Shown: positions 29,235 to 38,200 of the stretch, in pieces | How positions within the stretch are numbered: position 1 is the first letter of the stretch | How the letters are laid out: every line of letters begins with the position of its first letter | Source: Chara braunii | Lineage: Eukaryota; Streptophyta; Charophyceae; Charales; Characeae | Length of the DNA stretch: 40,057 nucleotides | Direction of reading: 5' to 3' | Assembly: GCA_003427395.1 (NCBI GenBank) | Contig: BFEA01000019.1 | Coordinates: 688,069-728,125, forward strand | Position numbers and translations under genes: made by a program | Notes under the pieces: generated by a model | Databases searched by the model: none | What the model was told of the DNA's origin: nothing | The model's input: only the letters and a program-made list of their open reading frames with translations

Positions 29235-32200
29235 GCCCTTCACAATCGTCCGCCACCGCTCGCTTTATAATCCTCCGCCACCGCCTCACGCAAACACGCA
29301 GCTTTCCCTTACTCATCCCCCTTCGTGTTGTGACCACCTGAAAACCAAGTCCTCACGACTAACCAGGGACAGAAGGAGATGGGTTTCCAGGTATGACACA
29401 ATGACTTGATGATGGACATACCCGCTATGAGCTGTTTAACAGCAACAGAGATTACAGCTTAGTTACACAACTACCGACATTTGTGCGCACTTAATGACTG
29501 AGCACAAGCTGAAGAGATGGTGCGAGCACAAGCTGAAGAGATGGTGTCGTGGGCACAACAAGATAGATCAATCCGAAGATCAGTTCAGCGAAGGGAAACT
29601 CGTTCAACCACAATACGATCAGTTAAACCACCAGTTGACCTCACGCAGAGTGCAGCTCTTACAGTTAACCACGATCAGTTAAACCGCCAGTTAAACCTAA
29701 AGATATCAGTTAAACCGCCAGTTAAACCTGGAGATATAACCCGTGCAAGCTAATAGCACGCTCAAGCTACTGATAGATAACAAGCATGCTAACCATTGTT
29801 CAGCACCATATCCCACTTCTGCCTGTCAAAAACTACGGAAGCTGTTCAAAGTTGAAACTGCGGTAAGCTTGGACCACCAACAAGCTCTTCCCGACTTTCC
29901 GCTGTGCGTACACGAGGGCAAAACATGTAATTGATCTCAGGCTGTGAATAGTGGGGCTCAGAGACTACCCATGGGCGGAATAGGCCATGGGAGGTGTTTC
30001 TTTTATTTGTTTTTGTTTTAATTTGAACCATTTCTCTATTTATGCGTGTCATCCTTGCGCAGGGGCCATACATGGGAGGTGTTTCTTTCTTTTTTTTTTT
30101 CTTTTTTTTTCTTGCATGGGAGGTGTTTTCTAGTGTTAAATAATAGAGGATTTTGGGCACGCTGTTACAAGCTCAATTTTGGCAGTGTGTGCAAAGTAGG
30201 CATACGCCAGCAGATTCAGAAATAACACGATGTTCTTACCCGATCTATAGACTCCCTCTCCGCCTGAGTCAGTGTAATCATTGCTTGTGGCGCCTCCCTG
30301 AGATACCACCACATGGGATGCAAAACAAGGTAACCTCATTAGTTGTGACAGGGCAGCAAAGTTTTGCCACAGAAGAACAGAAATTTCACCAACAAATTGC
30401 CTCAGATCGACCCCGGCAGCCCGGCCAAGGCATATCTGGGCAAGGTCCCGGTCATGGTCCCGTGCAGTCCCAGCGCAAAAAATAGAATAACAATTCTGAA
30501 AAATCTTGGGAAAAAAATACGTCATCCAAAATTACGAATCATGCAGGAAGGTTGAAATAGAGTCAGAATGTCAAGGTTTCATCACAAAATGAGAAGAGTC
30601 ACCCACGTAGTACAGATATGGTGACGGAACCACACTTCGAGGGGACTCCAAGCAAGGTTTTTAATGGAAAGTCGCTGGCCATCATTTCAATATCTCAACG
30701 CAAAGAAAAATAAAGACATGGAACTGCTGAGGGGGGCAGGGATGGAGAGAAAGGGTAGTGCAACCAGATAGATGTATTACCCCGGGAAGCCTCCCTCGCC
30801 CGCATCGTTGATAAGCCGCAAGAACTCCTCCTGGTTAGCTTGGATCAGCTGCAATAACTGAGGGTTTTGCTTGCCAAGCTCCTGCAACATGGGCTGAAGA
30901 CCAAAGACCGATCCAGCAAGAGACTATTAGAGCACACTCAAAACTGGGACTTTTTCCTGATGAATCTGGCCATAATTGCTTCAGTATACATTCAAGAAAA
31001 GGACAAGTATTAATGCTTGGATGGATGAAGCCAAAGGGAGATCCACCGCCACTGTTTGCTACAAAGTTAAGAGGGACAGTACAAAAACTGAGTTTACGGC
31101 TAGGAAGATTTTCATGACCGGCCGGTCACCCGGGCGTGACGCCCGGGGGGGTCTGACGCCCGTGTGACCCGGTCATGGCAAAAAAAAACAAAACGAAACG
31201 GCGGTGGGGTTTTCCCGCGCTCTCCGAGAGGAGCCCAAATCCGGGCTCTTTTCTTTTTTTGAGTGTTGGCTGTCAAGGGGGGGAAAGGGGAGTGTAAATG
31301 AAATTTAAAGGGGCTCAAGGGGTTTAAAGGGGGGTTCCTTAGTGTGATATGGTTATTTTCTTTTTTATCTTTAGTTCTGTGAGGAATTCTGATGTGACCC
31401 TCACCCACACCAGATGTCTTTTTCTTCAAAGGGCCCCTTCTATTCTGGGGGGCATCAGACCTGTTGCGTATCACAGGCAAACAAGTTTTTTACATCCATC
31501 AAAGGAAGGGGGGAGAGCAGATAAAAGAAAACCAACAACCCGACCCTTGTGATACTAGACGCCTATCAAGGGGGGGACTACTACAGAACGTCCCACCCCC
31601 CAACCCTCGACCTTTCATAGGGGACTGGCCTGCAGGTCGGGAAGCTTAGTAGCAGCACCCGGTCATGCAACACGTCAAAACCCAGAGAGGCCAGGCATGA
31701 GGGGGGTGTCTGTGGCAGTTCCTCAAGCCGCCTGTCAACCTACTGATTCCGTCCGTACGTCTATCACATTCATAGCCTCTACCATACCTGTGGTTACCCT
31801 TTCTCTGCAAGTGCCCTCACCCTATTGTAGTCATTTTAATGCATGTTCCTTCCTTGTGCGTTTTCTTTTTTTTTTTTTGGCAAAGAATTCCGATGTGACC
31901 CTGAGGCAAAAGTTGTTTTTTTGCATAACATAGTTCTTTTCCGGAATTTTGGATTATTTTTTTTTTGGCTGGGACCTTCCCTGGTCTTTTCATGCCCGGA
32001 TCGTCCTGGAAAACAAGGTGACCCGGACAGCCCAGCTGATAGCCTAGGATACAATACCTCCAAGATTCTCGGAGGCATACTTGCACTAACACTTCTTTTA
32101 TTTGTTTCCGTCCGGAATTGCAGCCAGATGCATACAGCTCCGGCCGTAGATACAGTCAGATACATTCAAGATTAGTCCTACTGTGAGTATGCCTGAAGTA

Positions 32201-35200
32201 TCACCAACAGATGGTGACAATGACAGCGCCGAAGGCAAGCCCGGTTACAATACCTCCAAGATTCTTGGATTATCTTGTACCATATTTCGCAGGGCCTCGA
32301 ACTGCAAAACAGCCAAACAGAACAATTTTATAAAACCATCTCTTTCTCTTTACCACATTCAGTGATAAGCTGCAACAAATAATCACCGCAAACGAGACTC
32401 GCACAACTGACAGGTACTCGCTGGAATTTTTGTGACTGAATCTGGCCGTAAGCTAGGAGATATACAACCAAGAGCATGCCCAAAGTTCCCCCACAACAAA
32501 TGCAGAATCAGTGGCGATGTTGTGACAACCCGCAACTCTTCCTCCTACACAGCCTTAGTCCCACCTGAGCCATTCGACAAAAGCTTGTCATTTCCGGTTC
32601 TGATGAAGCAAAACTACATTTTTTTTTCCTACTTAGGAAACCTTCCCCTACTAACTTGAATGATTGACTCAAGGAACATTTTGAGAAATTTAAGCTATTT
32701 ATTGCAGATTATATAAAACATGAGTACATCCTCCTGAAGTAGATGAAGGCACGACTGTGAAAATTTACTAAACACTGTAAACAGTCTTAAAGGCTCAAAC
32801 TCAAAAAGGACGAGAAATTTGGGAATATTATTATACATACAAAGTGTACAAACCGGCTTGTCATGTCACAATTATTATACGAAATCAAAGAACAAGAATC
32901 ATAAAACTCCACCGATGAGCAAATCTCCCGTGTGGTCTATGCCTTGCGGGGTTAAATGCAGTCCGAGCTGATCATGTCCCAGGCCCTCAGCATTCGGGGC
33001 CACATCGTGAGTAGGGACTGTCGTTGGGAGTGTACTCTGGGCAGGGACTATATCCTGTTGCACAGNTGGGGGACAAACGAACATGGAAGGGCATANAACA
33101 TGGTGCTGTGGCTGTGTGCAAGCAGCTGGACTGTCTGCAGGAGGCATAGGAGCGGATGTATCCGTTTGGGACAACGGAACCGCAACAACCCGTGAAGGAG
33201 GCACAGAGAGAATTGGGGTAGCTGTGTGCAAGCAGCTGGACTGTCTGCAGGAGGCATAGGAGCGGATGTATCCGTTTGGGACAACGGAACCGCAACAACC
33301 CGTGGAGGAGGCACAGAGAGAATTGGGGTAGACANAGAAGCAGGCCGCTGATCCCTGGCCAAGTGGCGATGTTGTGCATGTCGTCGACGATGATACACAA
33401 TAAGAGGAGTGGCGAGGTTTCTAACAGAAGATGTCACTGGCAATGAAGGCGGAACAAGGGGAAGAATAGAAACCGGAGAATCGGTTCTCAAACGAGACCG
33501 TGGAGGATATATATATAATATTAAAAATTCATAAAACTCCATAAGTTCTTTTCCAATCTTAGATTATTTCGAGATTACAGAGATTCTGCACCAAATGTGC
33601 ACGGCAAGTTGCACACTGCCCAATCTTTTGCACAAAGCATGCCATGCACATACTATCCGCGCTGTGGCAGTTTGTTCGCACGATGGCATGCCACAGCAGC
33701 AGTCCTCTGATGGGCTACACGGCGGCACCCCTCACTATCAGTGGGAGTGCACAAGGCCGAAGGACTGCCGGGTATGCTTCCCCCAAAACTACCGGGGTGC
33801 TTGCATCACAGCTCCAGGCACGAAGTGCAGCAAGACATGCTACTCAACTCAGGACAAAGAACCTGTGCAAATTGAGAATCAAGCGGAATGTGAGGAAACT
33901 CGGAAATGTGATCATGCAATGCTCATTCCACATAAGCAAAGAAGAATGCGTTCGAAATTCCAATTGCTCTCACAAAAGGAAATGGACTGCAATCCACCTG
34001 CACAAGGTGCAAATAGGCATCCTAGAGTACTACTTTCACCATTAACCAGCGCTATCCTGCGTGCACCCCTCAGTAAACCCGCTGCCGTGGAAAAGCCTCA
34101 GCCGACACAGCAGGCCAGGTAGGCCTCGTCATGGTGACACCAATCCACCTGCACAAGGTGCAAACAGGTATCCTGGAGTCTGTTCTGCTATGTTTTCAAA
34201 GTTTGTCTGTTCTTCTATGTTTTCAAAGTTTCTGTTCTGCTATGTTTTCAAAAGTTTGTCTGTCCTGCTGACGATGTATGTATGCCGTGCACTCAACTGC
34301 TCCAACTGCTGAGTCAACGAACGTACCCATGTGCTACCTCTGTTTTCCATGCTGTGCTCCTGTATCTTGGACAGGGGTAGGTTGGCATATAGGACGAGAT
34401 TCAGAGACGGGACTTAATCTTACCTCCAGGAGGACAGACAAGAAACAGTAGGGAGGTCAGGGGTAGAAAAGGAATGTCATAGGGATCCGTTAGGGATCTA
34501 ACAGCAACCAGGAAAGGCCCAAGAGTCTGGTACCTGCCTTCGTTGGTCATGATGGTACTACGATTGTCTCTAGACGGGCTTGGGTCGAGATAAAGGTTGT
34601 CCTGGTAGGATGGCACTGAATCAAGAAGCCCCCTGCTTTGGGTACCGGTTGGGAAAGGACTTCATCCTTAGGGTGTGGCTATAGCAGTAGGAGAGCAGAG
34701 AGGCATCAAATGGTAGCTGTGTTATGTGTGGAGCATCCGTGCTGCGAACAGATGAACCGCCATAGCTACATGCCATGCAAAGCAAAGAGAAGAGTGAAGA
34801 GAGGCCAAAGGACCGGCCTTCTACGCTGGCAGTAAGCGGGATGATACAGACATTGATTGTTGTTCACTCGTTCATTCACTAGTCGTACTTCAATGTAAAT
34901 AATGAGAGGGGGTGGCTATATTGCCGAAGAGATTACGAAGGCGAGATGAGGGAAAAGGATGACATAATCCGGTGTTCTTTTTCTTCCTTTCTCCATTCTT
35001 CTTCTCCCCCATTCTGCTTCTTCTAATCTTTGCATCACAAAATTGACAGGCGCATAACAAAGACATCCTAATACCCGCAAAATAGCGACAATGCATTAAA
35101 CTGAGCATTCTTTTTCGCCGTTTACAGCAATTCAAGAGCAAATGCCCCTGACCTGTGCATTATTCCGCAGGAAGTCCAATGCTCTTGTTTGACCAGGCAT

Positions 35201-38200
35201 CGCACCACCTACACCAGGCATGCCCTGCCATAGAAAAGAAATCATAACGAGAAATTATCAGTGTAAAGCATTATAACGGTGTCGAAAACGATTACTAAAG
35301 AAAATGCACGTAAGACTAAAATGTAATAACCCGCTAAAACACACACTGGGAACATTGGCAAAGTCGAGGAGGAGGAAGGCGGAGAGACGAGGAGGTTTCG
35401 TCACTGGTACTTCTTCTTCTTTCTCTCTTCTTTGGTCTCTATCTCTTTGCAAGTGCTTTCATTTCTTTCGCAATTGGGTGGCATTGCCTTTCCTTGTGAA
35501 TTTGCACTTTGGAAATGACCAGGATACTAACAAAAAACAACCCTTAAGCTAACCAAATAGCCCCCATAATTGTAATCATCTGACATCTGTGACAGTGTAA
35601 AAACTGGAGCAATTACCCAAGATTAGCATAACCCTTCCTCGGTCCTTCAAAACACCCATTTAAGTCGGAACAATACAGAGAAGATTAGCATGGCCCCTGC
35701 ACAAGGGAAAAAGAGAAAAAGGTATAACAAGTAACCTAGGACGACACACATCGAGGATTTGTCCAACAAAAAGGAAGAAAAGAGTAAAACTGTGGCCATG
35801 CATTCCAATACAGAGCTGCAGGGGCCTCCAACTTGTCCCGAACATATTGGAACTCACATGTAACCCATACTCGTTCTATTTGAATAGGACAGCTAGGCAC
35901 TGCATACTCCGCAAATTCTAGAACGTCCTTTCTTGGGCAAAAAACATAATGAAATGTCTGGGCAACACAAGTGTCACGTCTGCGGGTTTACAGTCGCGTC
36001 TGTACATAGACTGCCTGACCAGCAGCTGAACCTGAGAGCAAAGATCGAGAGAGACTATAAAATTCGAGCAGCAAGGGTCCTGTTCTGGGTATCCTCACCT
36101 GAGGGAAAAGATCCAGAGGAGCAGCATTTGGCCCTCCTTGTGCAGCACCTCCTGCGGGCACGCCTCCTACTGCCTGAGCAGCAGCTGGACCTTGAGTTGC
36201 TGCTGCCGCTGCTGCTGCTGCTGCTGCTGCTACAGGAGGAGAAGGCGATCCTCCTTGTGCTCCACCTGCTTGAGGCATTCTTGCAACTGGAGGTGGCGCT
36301 TCTGCAGTCGGAGGAATACCCTGCACAACCAAACACACCTTGTTAATGCTGAATCCGATGAACAATTGCCAAACCACTATTACAAGATTATAAACAAGAG
36401 AATACACACAATAAACGAAGATGATTTGTAACACATTAAACAAAAAAAATTGAAGGCCGCTAAGAAGGCGAAATCAACTGGAGGGGATACATCTGACATA
36501 CACCCAACGTTTCCCATAAAAAATTGAGGTACACCTGGGTCATCTGTATCTGCATGGAGCTTGCAGCAAGGTGCATTCATGACCATCTACCTGGTGGGAT
36601 CATTCTGATGCAGATCGCCTGAGGGTACTTAAACCACCAGTACACCCAGGCCTGCAGGCCCCTTGGCACGCGCAAAGGTTTTCTGAAATGCAAGCGACGC
36701 ACTTTTTTTCTTTTTTGGCTGGCGCTGCCAGCCATCCTGGTCCAGTAGGCCGAGCCGCCGAGTTTTTTCGTAGGCTACGAGTTTCTTTTTCAGCAAGGCC
36801 GGAAGGTTTTCTGAACCACCAGCGGCACACTTTTTTACTTTTTTGGCTGGCGCCACTAGCCATCCTGGTCCGGTAGGCCGAGCCACCGAATTTTTTGTAG
36901 GTTACGAGTTTCTTTTTCAGCAAGGCTGGGGCCATGTACTGGCGGTTTAAAGCCCTTTGAGGAATTTAGATGGGTCTAAGATCTCTTCCCTGAACCCAAC
37001 TGAGACGCAGACCAGACAAGGCGTCCAACACGGTTAATTAAGGGAAACAAGGGGAGTTGGATGCTACACATGCAAGGGGCTGAAGGGCAGGTGAGTCCCA
37101 TCTGCCTGGGTGGGATCATTCCGAAAGCGGCTTGTTTCATTTCATGCGTTGACAACATCTAAAAAAACAACAAACAAAATGAAATTGTATATAATTGGCA
37201 TTTTAGCCAAAATACTTGCAGCTCGCCTGGGGGTAAACCCAGATCAGACAAACCGTCCAACAGGGTTAACAAGGGGAAAAATTAGGGGAGTTAGATTCTC
37301 CACATGCAAAGGGGCTGAACGCCGGGCGAGCCCACTACCAGCAAGATGAAGATGCAGATGGCCTGGACAGATCTCGTACACAACAGAGAAGACCGGGTCT
37401 TTTCCTTAAACCACCAGTTCTTATGATCGACGTTTGCCCGGTGCATCAGACGGCCTGCACGCCAAAAGAACAAGCATGGGCCTCCTTTTGGCTGGTGCCG
37501 CCAGCCATTTTGCTCTGGCTGCCAACCCCCTAAAGATCTGGCAGCGTGCAAGGCGCGCAGGAAAAAACTGGCTGGGAAACGTACTGGTGGTTTAAAAATA
37601 GGAACCCGAGAGAGAGGACTTCACTTGCCGGGGCAGTGCCACACTTGTCTGGACACAAGCAACTAGAACTGCAAACCACATCCTCCAATCAGTACAAGCT
37701 CGAGGCCGCATCTAGCCGCTCACATCACCCAGCCATTAGGCGGTTCCCGGGAGAGGGGAGGAGGCATGGCCCCCAACTTCGGGCCCCCCTGCAGAGTGTC
37801 TCCATTGGAAGGGGGCAGGGCTCTATCTTGATCTTCTTCCGAACAATTGCTTTTCAGGTTTCCACTCTTTGCGAGGGATGCTGGACCCAGTTGCCGGCAG
37901 GTGTAGCTCCCCACCAATAGATCGGAGCCTATCGTAGGGGAGAAAAAAACCCAAAGAAGGACAAGCTTGAACAATTGTACATCACAGATCCTTTAAACAA
38001 TTGCAGCGTCCCGTGAACTAGCTCTCAAACCAACAACTCCTGATGATGGGTTAGACATTCCTTTCCATTCCAGGAAGGATTCTCAATTCTGAATTGTCTG
38101 CATACGATGTACTCCATAATTTTACCGGAATCACCTGAAGAAAAAAAAGGCCACCATGGTCACATCGCAGATCCAATTGAAAAACTGGACTGGAGCCAAC

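Noticed and set aside
29150-29409. Frames beginning MCIRDR or MYKRQ
   Set aside because: The starts are translations of the Tn5 mosaic-end adapter.
35642-35707. Functional U6 gene
   Set aside because: The 3' part is missing and no USE or TATA element is at the proper distance.
35933-36346. Plus-strand Leu/Gln-rich frame of 136 codons
   Set aside because: It is antisense to the RAD23 linker exon, whose splice sites and homology are clear.
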